Below, piece by piece: positions 27,242-36,722 of a stretch of 64,000 nt of DNA (position 1 is the first letter of the stretch; the number at the start of each line of letters is the position of its first letter). The DNA lies in contig NZ_JBBPFS010000002.1 of NCBI RefSeq assembly GCF_038069765.1, forward strand, positions 248,001-312,000. The letters are read 5' to 3'. Below the pieces are notes generated by a model. That model was not told the DNA's origin, made no database searches, and saw only the letters and a program-made list of their open reading frames with translations. Position numbers and translations under genes: made by a program. This DNA is from Arthrobacter_B sp038069765 (GTDB lineage Bacteria > Actinomycetota > Actinomycetes > Actinomycetales > Micrococcaceae).

Positions 27242-28486
27242 GTGACAGTCCTGAACGAACTGCGGATGCGGCCGGCCACGGTTGGACGCCGCGAATGGGA
27301 CGCAGCCCGCCGGCCCCGCCTGCTGCTGACCCTGGCGGTCATGACCACCCTGCTGGTGGGAGCAAACCTCGCCACTCCGCTTTATCCGCTGCTCGGGGTG
27401 CGCCTGGGGCTGACCCACTTCGGCGTCACCGTGGCCTTCGCCGCGTACGTCGTGGTTCTGGTTGCGGGCCTGCTGCTGGTGGGACACTGGTCCGACTTCA
27501 TCGGCCGCCGGGCGGCCCTGGTGCTGGCCGGCGTCGTCAGCCTCCTCGGCGGCGTGCTGTTCGGGACCGCCACCAGCATGGAGGCCCTCATAGCCGGGCG
27601 GGCGCTGCAGGGGGCATCCGTGGCCCTGGCCACCGGGGCCAGTTCGGCTGCCCTGCGCGAGCTGCTGCCGCACCGGCCCGAATGGGCCACCCGCTTCACT
27701 CTGATGGTTTCCGCCGGCGGTGTGGCTGCCGGCCCCGTTATCGGAGGCCTGCTGTCCCTGCTGCCGGCGCCCACCCTGACACCGTTCCTCATCCACTCCG
27801 TGGTGCTCGCCGGGCTGCTGGTGCCGCTGTGCCTGCTCAAGGCGCGCCCCGCCATCGCCACGCCGCCCCTTGGGCGGGCCCTGGCAGCGCTGCGGCCGCG
27901 CCGGCTCGCCGTCTCGCACCAGGCCCGCTCCCAGTTCTGGATGGCCTCCGTGACCGGCTTCCTGAGCTTTGCCGTCTTCGGCTTCTACCTGTCCCTGGCA
28001 CCGACCTACTTTGCCGGCATCGCCGGGACGTCCTCCCGCCCCGTGGTCGGCCTGCTGGCAGCGCTGGCACTTGCGGCTTCTGCCGTCAGCCAGCTCACCG
28101 GAATCCGCGGCCGGCTGGTGGTTCCCGCCGGCCTTGCCCTGATGGGCACCGGCGTGGCCCTGATCCCGGCCGCAGGGGCCCTGGGCAGCGTTGTTCTCCT
28201 GGTGGCCGCTTCACTGGCCGCCGGTTTCGGCCAGGGGATGGCCTTCCGCGCCGTCTTCAACGATGTCGCGGCAAAGGTGGAAGCTGCGCAGCACGCCCAG
28301 ATCATCAGCACGGTGTACGTGATCACGTACCTGGGCAGCGCCATCCCGGTACTGGGGCTGGGTGCCGCAGGTGCCGCCTGGGGCCTGCCTGCAGCTGTGG
28401 CGTGGTTCTCCGCCGCCATCGCCCTGTGCTGTGCCGCGCTCTGCCTTTATGCACTGTTCCGCTCCCTCCGGAGCCGGCGCGCCTGA
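27242..28486 (+). CDS. MFS transporter
   Basis: About 414 residues with twelve hydrophobic helices and the MFS motif A between helices 2 and 3 (GHWSDFIGRRAALVLAG). Probably a drug or metabolite exporter. The frame is open from ATG 27158, but the codons between 27158 and 27241 are AT-rich in third position, unlike the gene; GTG 27242 (VTVLNELRMRP) is my preferred start. It is divergent from an Lrp/AsnC regulator, which suggests effector-dependent control, perhaps amino-acid related. Confidence 0.87.
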   Translation: MTVLNELRMRPATVGRREWDAARRPRLLLTLAVMTTLLVGANLATPLYPLLGVRLGLTHFGVTVAFAAYVVVLVAGLLLVGHWSDFIGRRAALVLAGVVSLLGGVLFGTATSMEALIAGRALQGASVALATGASSAALRELLPHRPEWATRFTLMVSAGGVAAGPVIGGLLSLLPAPTLTPFLIHSVVLAGLLVPLCLLKARPAIATPPLGRALAALRPRRLAVSHQARSQFWMASVTGFLSFAVFGFYLSLAPTYFAGIAGTSSRPVVGLLAALALAASAVSQLTGIRGRLVVPAGLALMGTGVALIPAAGALGSVVLLVAASLAAGFGQGMAFRAVFNDVAAKVEAAQHAQIISTVYVITYLGSAIPVLGLGAAGAAWGLPAAVAWFSAAIALCCAALCLYALFRSLRSRRA

Positions 28487-28549
28487 CGGATGCTCCGCGG
28501 AGGGACCCCTGACGTACCCAGCGGCCCGCGCGGAAAGTAGGCTGGTTCA

Positions 28550-29476
28550 ATGCACCTTTCCCGCGAGACGACCACCGCCGGCTCCGGCCGCAGCGTCATC
28601 GGGCTCGATATCGGCGGCACCAAGACCCACGGCCTGCTCCTGCGCGGCGGTGTTCCCGCTGCCGAAACGGTGGCCGGCAGCGCCAACGTGCAGAATGTCA
28701 GCGCCGAAGAGGCCGCGGCGAACCTTGCCGAGATTTTCACCGCGCTGGACGCCGGTCCGGTTTCCCGGGTGATCGCCGGTTCCGGCGGCATTGACACCGA
28801 CGACGACGCCGCCGCCCTCCGCGCGCTGATCGCCCCCTTCGTCCCCGGCGCGGCAGTGGACGTCATCCATGACACCCGCCTGATCCTGGCCGCGGGCGAA
28901 AGCCCCCACGGAATCGCCGTGATCGCCGGTACCGGATCGGTGGCCTGGGGGCTGGGTCCCGACGGCCGGGAAGCCCGCAGCGGGGGCTGGGGGTATCTGC
29001 TGGGTGACGAGGGCAGCGGTTACTGGGTGGCGCGGGAAGGGGTGCGCCATACCCTGCGCAACTTCAACCTCGGCAGGGAGCCGGACGAGCTGGCCCTGGC
29101 CATGATGCGGGCATGCTCCGTAACGGAGCCCGTCCAGCTGATCTCCCTGTTTCATGCGCCCGCCGCCGGACGCCGCTACTGGGCGGCCAAAGCCGGCGTC
29201 GTGTTTGACGCCGCCCTGCAGGGCAGCACCGCCGGCAGCGAAATCATCGCAGCAGCCTCCCGCCACCTGGCCGGGCTTGCCTCGGACACCGCGCGCCTGC
29301 TCGGCATCCCGGGTCCCGTGGTGGTTGGCGGCGGCCTGGGCATGCACCAGCCGCTGCTCCGGGACCGGCTGAAACAGGATCTGGAGCGCGCCGGCCTGGA
29401 AGACATCCGCTTCCTGCGCCGGGACCCGGTGTACGGTGCCGGCTACCTCGCGGCGACGGATGTGCCCCGTGGCTGA
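28550..29476 (+). CDS. BadF/NagK-type N-acetylglucosamine kinase-like ATPase
   Basis: 308-residue ASKHA-fold sugar kinase. The phosphate-1 loop GLDIGGTKTHGLLLRGG is at about residues 18-34, phosphate-2 is GIAVIAGTGSVAWGL and the adenosine loop is PVVVGGGLGMH. GGWGYLLGDEGSGYWVAREG is the characteristic BadF/NagK segment, so N-acetylglucosamine or a similar amino sugar is the likely substrate. ATG start at 28550. It overlaps the Nudix gene that follows. Confidence 0.88.
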   Translation: MHLSRETTTAGSGRSVIGLDIGGTKTHGLLLRGGVPAAETVAGSANVQNVSAEEAAANLAEIFTALDAGPVSRVIAGSGGIDTDDDAAALRALIAPFVPGAAVDVIHDTRLILAAGESPHGIAVIAGTGSVAWGLGPDGREARSGGWGYLLGDEGSGYWVAREGVRHTLRNFNLGREPDELALAMMRACSVTEPVQLISLFHAPAAGRRYWAAKAGVVFDAALQGSTAGSEIIAAASRHLAGLASDTARLLGIPGPVVVGGGLGMHQPLLRDRLKQDLERAGLEDIRFLRRDPVYGAGYLAATDVPRG

Positions 29477-29918
29477 GGCCTTTGACGTCCGGATCGGTGC
29501 GTATGCCGTGGTCATCCGCGACGGCAGCATCCTGCTCTCGCACTGGAACGACCACGGCTATTCCAGCTGGACCCTGCCCGGAGGCGGGCTGGAAGTGCGT
29601 GAAGACGCCCCGGCCGCCGTGGTGCGCGAAGTCCGTGAGGAAACCGGCTTCACCGTCGAAACAGAGGAACTGCTGGGGGTGGACAGCATCTTCATTCCGC
29701 CTGAACACCGCTTCCCGGGCGAAAACCCCAAGCTCCTGCACGCACTGCGGATTATCTACCGTGCCAAGGTCACCTCGGGGGTGCTGACCCACGAGCTCGG
29801 CGGCAGCACGGACCGTGCGGCCTGGGTGCCGCTGGACAGGGTGGCTGACCTGGGCCCCGCACCACTGGTGCACGTGGGGCTGAAGATGGCCATCCGGAAC
29901 GCCGCCCGTTCCGAATGA
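29469..29918 (+). CDS. Nudix hydrolase
   Basis: About 149 residues with a complete Nudix box: GGGLEVREDAPAAVVREVRE followed by ETGF. It cleaves a nucleoside diphosphate linked to another moiety; the target is not predictable. In-frame starts at 29436, ATG 29460 and GTG 29469 are possible. I chose GTG 29469, eight bases before the stop of the sugar-kinase gene, because the domain begins right after it (FDVRIGAYAVVIRDG). Confidence 0.88.
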   Translation: MAEAFDVRIGAYAVVIRDGSILLSHWNDHGYSSWTLPGGGLEVREDAPAAVVREVREETGFTVETEELLGVDSIFIPPEHRFPGENPKLLHALRIIYRAKVTSGVLTHELGGSTDRAAWVPLDRVADLGPAPLVHVGLKMAIRNAARSE

Positions 29919-30015
29919 ACAACTGGACTGGCACCAGCGCGTGTCCTACCGTTTGAACTCACGGCAGGACACCAGCTCCGCAGGCCCCACTCATGATTCC
30001 AACGGAAGGCACCCC

Positions 30016-31158
30016 ATGACCCCGCCGGACCCCGCCCAGCGGACCGCCGAGCCGATGATCAGTTTCCGCGGCGTGACCAAGTCCTTTGCCGGTTCCCCAG
30101 CCCCGGCCGTGGACGGCCTGAGCATGGACATCAGCCGCGGCTCCGTTACTGTCTTTGTCGGTCCGTCCGGCTGCGGAAAAACAACGTCGCTGCGGATGAT
30201 CAACCGCATGGTGGAGCCCACCTCCGGGTCCATCACCGTTGACGGCACCGACGTCAGCGGCGTCAAGGCGCCGGAGCTGAGGCGGTCCATGGGATACGTC
30301 ATGCAGTCCGCCGGGCTCATGCCGCACCGCACGGTGCTGGACAACGTTGCCACCGTTCCCCGGCTCCTGGGGCAGTCCAAGGCAAGCGCCCGGCTCCGCG
30401 CGGCGGAACTGCTCGACGTCGTCGGGCTCGCCTCGGCGCTGGGCGGACGCTATCCGGCCCAGCTCTCCGGCGGCCAGCAGCAGCGTGTGGGCGTGGCGCG
30501 GGCGCTCGCGGCAGACCCGCCGGTGCTGCTCATGGACGAACCCTTCAGCGCGGTTGATCCCGTGGTCCGCGCCGAGCTGCAGGAAGAACTGCTGCGCCTG
30601 CAGCGAGACCTGGCCAAGACCATTGTTTTCGTTACGCACGATATTGACGAAGCAACCATCCTCGGCGACAAGGTTGCCGTGTTTGCGGTGGGCGGGCGGC
30701 TGGCCCAGTATGCGGCGCCCGAGGAGATCCTGCGGGCCCCGGTGGATGACTTCGTGGCGGGATTCGTGGGCCGGGACCGCGGCTTCCGGCACCTGTCCTT
30801 CCAAGCCGGAGGGGACGTTCCGCTGCATCCGGTCCAGCTGCTGGATCCGGACCGGCTGGCAGATCCCTCAGTGGCGGTGACCGGAAACTGGGCGCTGGCA
30901 GTGGATGACGAGAGCCGGCCGCTGGGCTGGGTTCCGGCGCGGGACCGGGCTGCCGTCACTTCCGCGGACCGGCTGGTGCCCGGGGGATCGCTGTACCGCG
31001 AAGGTGAAAACCTGCGCAAGGCACTCGACGCCGCGCTCTCCTCACCGGCCGGGCTCGGGGTGGCAGTCGACGCCGAGCAGCGGGTCATCGGTACCGTGCG
31101 GCCCGATGAGGTGCTGGCCCTGATTGAGCAGGCCAGGCTGCAGCGGAGCGGAAGCTGA
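30016..31158 (+). CDS. Osmoprotectant (glycine betaine/choline-type) ABC transporter ATP-binding protein
   Basis: 380-residue ATPase of the OpuA/ProV family. Walker A GPSGCGKTTSL, signature LSGGQQQRVGVARAL and Walker B VLLMDEPFSAVDP are all present. The C-terminal part is a degenerate CBS-like region ending GVAVDAEQRVIGTVRPDEVL; in this family CBS domains sense ionic strength. ATG 30016 follows GGAAGG; an upstream open frame to 29941 lacks a ribosome site. It is the first of four overlapping or abutting genes for a complete importer. Confidence 0.93.
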   Translation: MTPPDPAQRTAEPMISFRGVTKSFAGSPAPAVDGLSMDISRGSVTVFVGPSGCGKTTSLRMINRMVEPTSGSITVDGTDVSGVKAPELRRSMGYVMQSAGLMPHRTVLDNVATVPRLLGQSKASARLRAAELLDVVGLASALGGRYPAQLSGGQQQRVGVARALAADPPVLLMDEPFSAVDPVVRAELQEELLRLQRDLAKTIVFVTHDIDEATILGDKVAVFAVGGRLAQYAAPEEILRAPVDDFVAGFVGRDRGFRHLSFQAGGDVPLHPVQLLDPDRLADPSVAVTGNWALAVDDESRPLGWVPARDRAAVTSADRLVPGGSLYREGENLRKALDAALSSPAGLGVAVDAEQRVIGTVRPDEVLALIEQARLQRSGS

Positions 31159-31159
31159 C

Positions 31160-31939
31160 ATGGAGTGGTTCCTTGCGCACACCGACCAGGTGTTCCGGCT
31201 GACCGGACTCCACCTGGTCCAGTCGATCGTGCCGCTGGTGCTCGGCGTCGTCATTGCCGTGCCGCTCGCGGCCCTGATCCGGAGCAACAGGCGGCTGCGC
31301 GGTGCGGTGCTGGCCACCGGCTCGCTGCTGTACACCATTCCCTCCCTGGCCCTCTTCGTCACGCTGCCGGCCATCCTGGGCACCCGCATCCTGGACATCA
31401 GCAACATCATCATCGCGCTGACCATCTACGCCGTCGCCCTGATGCTGCGCGTGGCCGTTGACGCCTTCGACTCCATTGACGACGGCGTGCGGCAGGCCGC
31501 AGTGGCCATGGGCTACCAGCCGCTTCGCCGGTTCCTCACCGTGGACCTGCCGTTGTCGGTTCCGGTGCTGATTGCCGGGCTGCGCGTGGTGTCGGTCAGC
31601 AACATCTCCATGGTCAGCGTGGGCGCCCTGATCGGCGTGGAGAACCTGGGCTTCTTCTTCCGGGACGGGCTGCGCCGCTATTTCGTCACCGAGATTGTGG
31701 TCGGCATCGTCGCCACCCTGGTGCTGGCCTTCCTGATGGACCTGGCGTTTGTGCTGCTGCAGCGGGTCCTGACGCCGTGGCTGCGGGCGGGCCGCTCCGG
31801 AGCTGATGCGGGGTCCGGGCAGGGAAAGCCGGCCGGCCGCGGAAGCATTGGAAGCACCGGCGGCCGAGCCGGCACCGGCGGCCCGGCGGCCGGCAGCACT
31901 CTGGCCGCGGCACCCGACGCCGCGCTGAAGGGGGCCTGA
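31160..31939 (+). CDS. Osmoprotectant ABC transporter permease
   Basis: 259-residue membrane subunit, BPD_transp_1 fold, with about five helices and the coupling loop around RQAAVAMGYQPLRRFLTVDL. ATG 31160 lies one base after the ATPase stop and has GGAAG upstream. The last 45 residues are a Gly/Ala/Arg-rich cytoplasmic extension. It pairs with the permease gene that follows. Confidence 0.92.
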   Translation: MEWFLAHTDQVFRLTGLHLVQSIVPLVLGVVIAVPLAALIRSNRRLRGAVLATGSLLYTIPSLALFVTLPAILGTRILDISNIIIALTIYAVALMLRVAVDAFDSIDDGVRQAAVAMGYQPLRRFLTVDLPLSVPVLIAGLRVVSVSNISMVSVGALIGVENLGFFFRDGLRRYFVTEIVVGIVATLVLAFLMDLAFVLLQRVLTPWLRAGRSGADAGSGQGKPAGRGSIGSTGGRAGTGGPAAGSTLAAAPDAALKGA

Positions 31940-31942
31940 CCA

Positions 31943-32734
31943 ATGCCCGTATCCATCCCCCGCACCGACTACACCAGCACCAACGCCATGGGCCAGGGCT
32001 GGGAATGGCTCACCGACCCGGCCAACTGGACCGGAGCAGCCGGAATCCCGGTGCGCAGCCTGGAACACCTGCAGTACACCGGGCTGACCCTGCTGATCGC
32101 GGTGGCCATCGCCGTCCCGCTGGGCCTGTACATCGGCCACACGGGCCGCGGCCAGGTGGCCGTCGTCGCCGTCTCGGGCTTGCTCCGTGCACTGCCCACC
32201 CTCGGCATGCTGACCCTCTTTGTCCTGCTCGCGGGACTGGGGCTGATGCCGCCGATCTGGTCGCTGGTCCTGCTGGCCGTCCCGCCGCTGCTGGCGGGCA
32301 CGTACTCCGGGATCGCCGCGGTGGACCGCAGTATCGTGGATTCCGCCCGCAGCATGGGCATGACCGAGCTGCAGATCCTGCTGCGGGTGGAAATCCCCAA
32401 CGGGATGAAGGTCATCTTCGGCGGGCTGCGCGGCGCCACCCTGCAGGTCGTCGCCACGGCCGCCGTGGTTGCCGTGATCAACCTCGGCGGTCTGGGACGG
32501 TACCTCATCGACGGGCTGGCCCTGGGGGACTACGGGCGGGTCTTCGGCGGGGCGGTCATCATCGCCGTCCTTGCGCTCGCCGTCGACGGCGTCCTGGCGC
32601 TGGCGGCACGCCTGGTGATTTCGCCCGGCCTTCAGGACCGCCAAACATCCCCGGCGGCTGCCGCCGCCCCCAACGCACCCATACCGACCGGCGGCGGATC
32701 TGCCGCCGCCGGCTCACAAGGAGGAAAACAATGA
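31943..32734 (+). CDS. Osmoprotectant ABC transporter permease
   Basis: Second membrane subunit, 263 residues, with the coupling loop DSARSMGMTELQILLRVEIP and GGLRGATLQVVATAAVVAVI. The start (ATG 31943) is three bases after the preceding stop with GGGGGC upstream. Its stop overlaps the ATG of the binding protein (ATGA), so the four genes are coupled. Confidence 0.93.
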   Translation: MPVSIPRTDYTSTNAMGQGWEWLTDPANWTGAAGIPVRSLEHLQYTGLTLLIAVAIAVPLGLYIGHTGRGQVAVVAVSGLLRALPTLGMLTLFVLLAGLGLMPPIWSLVLLAVPPLLAGTYSGIAAVDRSIVDSARSMGMTELQILLRVEIPNGMKVIFGGLRGATLQVVATAAVVAVINLGGLGRYLIDGLALGDYGRVFGGAVIIAVLALAVDGVLALAARLVISPGLQDRQTSPAAAAAPNAPIPTGGGSAAAGSQGGKQ

Positions 32735-33705
32735 TGCAGCACACGCGCCGGAACTCCCGGCGGAAGGGCCTCACGGTACTGGCCGGCGGCTTCACCCTTG
32801 CCCTGGCGCTGGCCGGCTGCAGCGGCGGCGGAGGAGGCGATCCGCTGGCTTCGGAAGAACCGTCGGAAACAGCCGCTGCCGCCGCCGCGGAGACCATTGT
32901 GGTGGGTTCGGCGGACTTCCCCGAATCCAGCACCCTCGCCGAGATCTATGCCGGAGCGCTCAACGGCGCCGGAATCCAGGCCGAGACCAAGCTCAACATC
33001 GGCTCGCGGGAGATCTACCTTCCGGCGCTGGAGGACGGCTCCATCGACCTCATTCCCGAATACACCGGGGCACTGCTGGTGGGAGTGGACCCGGACACCG
33101 AACTGGTGGACGCCGGCGAGATCAACGACGCCCTGCCCGCGGCCCTGCCCGAGGGGCTGGTCATCCTGGAACCCTCCGACGCCGAGAACAAGGACGCCAT
33201 GGTGGTCACCCAGGCCACGGCCGAGAAGTACCAGCTGGAAAGCATCGAGGACCTCGCCAAGGTGTGCGACCAGCTCACGCTCGCTGCACCGGCTGAATTC
33301 GCCGAACGCGCCCAGGGCCTGCCCGGCCTCGAGGAGAAGTACGGCTGCGTTTTCAAGGAGTTCACCCCCATCGGTGACAGCGGAGGTCCGCTCACCGTGG
33401 ACGCGCTGCTGAAGGACGAGGTGCAGGTGGCCGACATCTACACCACCACGCCCGCCATTGAGGAAAACGACCTGGTGGTCCTGGAAGACCCCAAGCAGAA
33501 CTGGCCCGCCCAGCAGGTCATCCCGCTGGCATCGGGTGAGGCCCTGACGGACGAAGCCACCGAGGTGCTGAACCGGGTTTCGGCCCAGCTGACCACCGAG
33601 GACCTGATCGAGCTGAACCAGGCCGTAAGCGGAGACCAGAAACTGGATCCCAGCGAAGCGGCCCGGATGTGGCTGGAGGAAAAGGGCTTCGCCCAGGCCG
33701 AGTAA
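32731..33705 (+). CDS. Osmoprotectant ABC transporter substrate-binding lipoprotein
   Basis: 324 residues, OpuAC/OpuBC-type fold. Signal peptide with Arg/Lys-rich start (RRNSRRKG), hydrophobic core TVLAGGFTLALALAG and lipobox LAGC. Body motifs IVVGSADFPESSTLAEIYAG and DGSIDLIPEYTGALLVG match quaternary-ammonium binders, suggesting choline, glycine betaine or similar. ATG 32731 is preceded by a strong AAGGAGGA. It ends the operon and is followed by a terminator. Confidence 0.94.
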   Translation: MMQHTRRNSRRKGLTVLAGGFTLALALAGCSGGGGGDPLASEEPSETAAAAAAETIVVGSADFPESSTLAEIYAGALNGAGIQAETKLNIGSREIYLPALEDGSIDLIPEYTGALLVGVDPDTELVDAGEINDALPAALPEGLVILEPSDAENKDAMVVTQATAEKYQLESIEDLAKVCDQLTLAAPAEFAERAQGLPGLEEKYGCVFKEFTPIGDSGGPLTVDALLKDEVQVADIYTTTPAIEENDLVVLEDPKQNWPAQQVIPLASGEALTDEATEVLNRVSAQLTTEDLIELNQAVSGDQKLDPSEAARMWLEEKGFAQAE

Positions 33706-33720
33706 CTCCGCCGTCCAAGT

Positions 33721-33767
33721 GACGAAGGACCCCTTTCCGCTTCACATGAGGAAGGGGGTCCTTCGTC
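33721..33767 (+). terminator. Terminator after the osmoprotectant operon
   Basis: GACGAAGGACCCC plus TTTCC (33721-33738) pairs with GGAAG plus GGGGTCCTTCGTC (33750-33767), a stem of about 17 bp, 15 bases after the binding-protein stop. Confidence 0.8.
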
Positions 33768-33784
33768 TGTGGCACCATGTTTGA

Positions 33785-35002
33785 ATGGCAGAATTCAAGC
33801 AGTCGCACAAGCTCCACAACGTTCTCTACGACATCCGCGGTCCGCTGCTGGAGCACGCGCAGCGCATGGAAGCGGCCGGCCAGCGGATCCTGAAGCTGAA
33901 CATCGGCAACCCCGCGCCCTTCGGATTCGAAGCGCCCGAAGCCATTCTTGTGGACATGATGCGCCATCTGCCCAAAGCCCAGGGGTACAGCGACTCCCGC
34001 GGCATTTTCTCGGCCCGCACCGCCGTCGTCCAGTACTACCAGGGCCGCGGGATCCAGAACATCGACGTCGACGACGTGTACCTGGGCAACGGGGTCAGCG
34101 AGCTGATCACGCTTTCGCTGCAGGCCCTGCTGAACAACGGCGACGAAATCCTGGTGCCTGCACCGGACTACCCGCTGTGGACCGCGTCGGTTTCACTGGC
34201 CGGCGGCACCGCGGTGCATTACCTGTGTGACGAAGACGAGCACTGGTGGCCGGACGTCGAGGACCTCGAGTCCAAGATCACCGACCGGACCAAGGGCATT
34301 GTGCTGATCAACCCGAACAACCCCACCGGGGCGGTGTATCCGGAACACATCGTGAAGGCCATCGTGGACCTGGCCCGCAAACACGGCCTGATCATCTTCT
34401 CGGACGAGATCTACGAGAAGATCCTGTACGACGACGCCGTCCACGTGAACTCCGCCACCATCACCGGCGAGGACGTCCTCTGCCTGACGTTCAGCGGGTT
34501 GTCCAAGGCCTACCGGATTGCCGGATACCGCAGCGGCTGGATGGCCATTTCCGGGCCCAAGCACGAGGCCGCCGACTACATCGAAGGCATCAACCTGCTC
34601 GCCAACATGCGCCTGTGCGCCAATGTTCCCGCGCAGCACGCCATCCAGACTGCGCTGGGCGGCTACCAGAGCATCAACGACCTGATCCTGCCCGGCGGAC
34701 GGCTCAAGGCCCAGCGCGATCTGGCCCACAAGATGCTCAACGACATTCCCGGGGTGAGCTGCGAGCTCTCCATGGGTGCGCTGTACCTGTTCCCGAAGCT
34801 GGATCCGGAGGTGTACCCGATAGCCAGCGACGAGCTGTTTGCCCTGGACCTGCTCAAGCAGCAGAAGATCCTCATCTCCGTCGGCACGGCGTTCAACTGG
34901 GTGCGCCCGGATCACTTCCGGATGGTCACGCTGCCCAACGTGGAGGACATTGAGGACGCCATGATCCGGCTGGCGGAGTTCCTCAGCACCTACAAGCAGT
35001 AA
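33785..35002 (+). CDS. Alanine-type aminotransferase (AlaA/AlaT family)
   Basis: 405-residue PLP-dependent fold-type I aminotransferase. The PLP lysine is in FSGLSKAYRIAGYRSGW at about residue 244. Other motifs are LKLNIGNPAPFGFEAP, VLINPNNPTGAVYP and IIFSDEIYEKI. Length and motifs match E. coli AlaA and mycobacterial homologues, which interconvert alanine and pyruvate with glutamate. ATG start at 33785. It has its own position between a terminator and the convergent xseB. Confidence 0.92.
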   Translation: MAEFKQSHKLHNVLYDIRGPLLEHAQRMEAAGQRILKLNIGNPAPFGFEAPEAILVDMMRHLPKAQGYSDSRGIFSARTAVVQYYQGRGIQNIDVDDVYLGNGVSELITLSLQALLNNGDEILVPAPDYPLWTASVSLAGGTAVHYLCDEDEHWWPDVEDLESKITDRTKGIVLINPNNPTGAVYPEHIVKAIVDLARKHGLIIFSDEIYEKILYDDAVHVNSATITGEDVLCLTFSGLSKAYRIAGYRSGWMAISGPKHEAADYIEGINLLANMRLCANVPAQHAIQTALGGYQSINDLILPGGRLKAQRDLAHKMLNDIPGVSCELSMGALYLFPKLDPEVYPIASDELFALDLLKQQKILISVGTAFNWVRPDHFRMVTLPNVEDIEDAMIRLAEFLSTYKQ

Positions 35003-35018
35003 CCGGCGCGGTCACGGC

Positions 35019-35309
35019 TCACTCGGCGCGCGCCTGTTCCCGGGCCGCGTCGAGGCGCCGCCGTGCGCCCTCAAGCCATGATTCGCAGCGGGTGGCCAGC
35101 TGCTCGCCGCGTTCCCACAGAGCCAGGGATTCTTCCAGCGAGGCGCCGCCGGTTTCCAGCCGGCCGACCACCGAGACCAGCTCGTCGCGGGCCTGCTCAT
35201 AGCTCATGGCCTCAATGTCGGCCGGAACTGCTGATGCTTCGTTTGCTGCGGGGTTCATTGCCGGTACTTCCTTCGGTTCGGATTCGGGGGAGGGGGATGC
35301 TTCTGTCAT
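35019..35309 (-). CDS. xseB: Exodeoxyribonuclease VII small subunit
   Basis: 96 residues. The conserved core MSYEQARDELVSVVGRLETG with ASLEESLALWERGEQLATRC is the XseB helical hairpin; the first 35 residues are a Ser/Pro/Glu-rich extension. Several XseB subunits coat one XseA to form the nuclease that degrades single-stranded DNA. Its ATG overlaps the xseA stop (ATGA), giving coupled translation. Confidence 0.95.
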   Translation of the reverse strand: MTEASPSPESEPKEVPAMNPAANEASAVPADIEAMSYEQARDELVSVVGRLETGGASLEESLALWERGEQLATRCESWLEGARRRLDAAREQARAE

Positions 35310-36604
35310 GCTGCGCCTTCTGCCGGGCCGGTTTCTTCAGTGGCGGTTTCTGCTGTGGCGGCGAGTTCGCCGACGGCCACCCGGATGCGCAGCTGCGCCG
35401 CCTCCGGGACCGCTGCCGCCTCCCGCACCACGGCTCCGTCGGCAAGCTGAACGACGGCGTAGCCGCGGTCCAGCGTATTCTGCGGCGAGAGCGCGCGAAC
35501 CTGGGCCCGGAGATGCGAAATGCGGTCGGTGTCCCGCCGGACTTCGGAGACCATGCAGGACAGGGCGCGTTCGCGCAGGCGCGAGACGTCCTGGGCCCGC
35601 CCGTCGAGCATGGTCTGCGGCGCCGCCATCACCGGGCGCGACCGGATGTGGTTCAGCCGCTCCGTTTCCCGGCCCACGGTCAACTCCACGATCCGCCTCA
35701 GCTGAGCCCGGGCGGCGGCTATCCGGTGCAGTTCCTCGCCCACGTCCGGCACAATCCGCTTGGCGGCATCGGTGGGGGTGGAGGCGCGCAGGTCCGCCAC
35801 CTCGTCCAGCAGCGGCCGGTCAGCTTCGTGGCCGATGGCGCTGACCACGGGCGTCTGTGCCGCTGAGACTGCCCGGACCAGGTCCTCATGGCTGAACGGC
35901 AGCAGGTCCTCCAGGGAGCCCCCGCCGCGGGCGATCACGATCACGTCCACCTCGGGCATGGCGTCCAGCTGCGCCAGCGCCCGGGTAACTTCGGCGACGG
36001 CGTTAACACCCTGCACTGCCACTTCCCGGACTTCGAAAGCCACTGCCGGCCAGCGCAGCGCGGCATTGCGCATCACGTCCTTCATGGCGTCGGAATTGCG
36101 GCCGGTGATCAGCCCGATGCGGCCGGGCAGCAGCGGCAGGGGGAGTTTCCGGTCCTCCCGGAACAGTCCTTCGGCTGCCAGGGACTGCCGCAGGCGTTCG
36201 ATCCGGGCCAGCAGGTCACCGATTCCGACCGGGCGGATGTCCCGGGTCTGCATGGACAGCCGTCCGGTCTTGACCCAAAAGTCAGGTTTGACCTGTGCCA
36301 CCACCCGGGCACCGCGCTCCAGGGGAAGCTCCAGGCGGTTCATCACCGTGCTCCAGACGGTGAGGGAGAGGGAGATCTCCGCATCGACGTCGCGCAGCGT
36401 GATGTAGGAAGCGTTGGCGCGCTTGTTCAGCTCAATGACCTGCCCCTCCACCCAGGTGGCCGGCGCACGGTCGATGTAGGTCTTGAGGTTCTTTGACAGC
36501 AGCTGCAGGGGCCAGGGATTCTCTGGAGTTGTTTCCGCAGCAGTCTTCGGAAGGCTCGTGGGAGCGGTTTCATCGGGACCGGTTGGGTCTAGGGGGTCTT
36601 GCAT
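35306..36604 (-). CDS. xseA: Exodeoxyribonuclease VII large subunit
   Basis: 432-residue catalytic subunit. The OB fold is at the N-terminus (TWVEGQVIELNKRANASYIT), the catalytic domain includes GLITGRNSDAMKDVMRNAAL and VIVIARGGGSLEDLLPFSHE, and a coiled-coil and the end RGYAVVQLADG follow. The complex digests single-stranded DNA from both ends in repair. The N-terminal 25 residues are Pro/Thr-rich. It is divergent from the hypothetical membrane-protein gene. Confidence 0.96.
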   Translation of the reverse strand: MQDPLDPTGPDETAPTSLPKTAAETTPENPWPLQLLSKNLKTYIDRAPATWVEGQVIELNKRANASYITLRDVDAEISLSLTVWSTVMNRLELPLERGARVVAQVKPDFWVKTGRLSMQTRDIRPVGIGDLLARIERLRQSLAAEGLFREDRKLPLPLLPGRIGLITGRNSDAMKDVMRNAALRWPAVAFEVREVAVQGVNAVAEVTRALAQLDAMPEVDVIVIARGGGSLEDLLPFSHEDLVRAVSAAQTPVVSAIGHEADRPLLDEVADLRASTPTDAAKRIVPDVGEELHRIAAARAQLRRIVELTVGRETERLNHIRSRPVMAAPQTMLDGRAQDVSRLRERALSCMVSEVRRDTDRISHLRAQVRALSPQNTLDRGYAVVQLADGAVVREAAAVPEAAQLRIRVAVGELAATAETATEETGPAEGAA

Positions 36605-36722
36605 AAGTTAATGTCTATCAGGTGCCGCCCACAACGCGTGTCCTGAACGCGGACTGTCCGCTTCAGGAAACACCGGGCGTCAGGGCAGATGAACCATTCG
36701 GCGGAGATACGGGGAAATATCC

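Noticed and set aside
32005..32730. Open extension upstream of the osmoprotectant-binding protein
   Set aside because: Arg/Pro-rich out-of-frame translation of the permease gene; the true start is ATG 32731 with a strong ribosome site.
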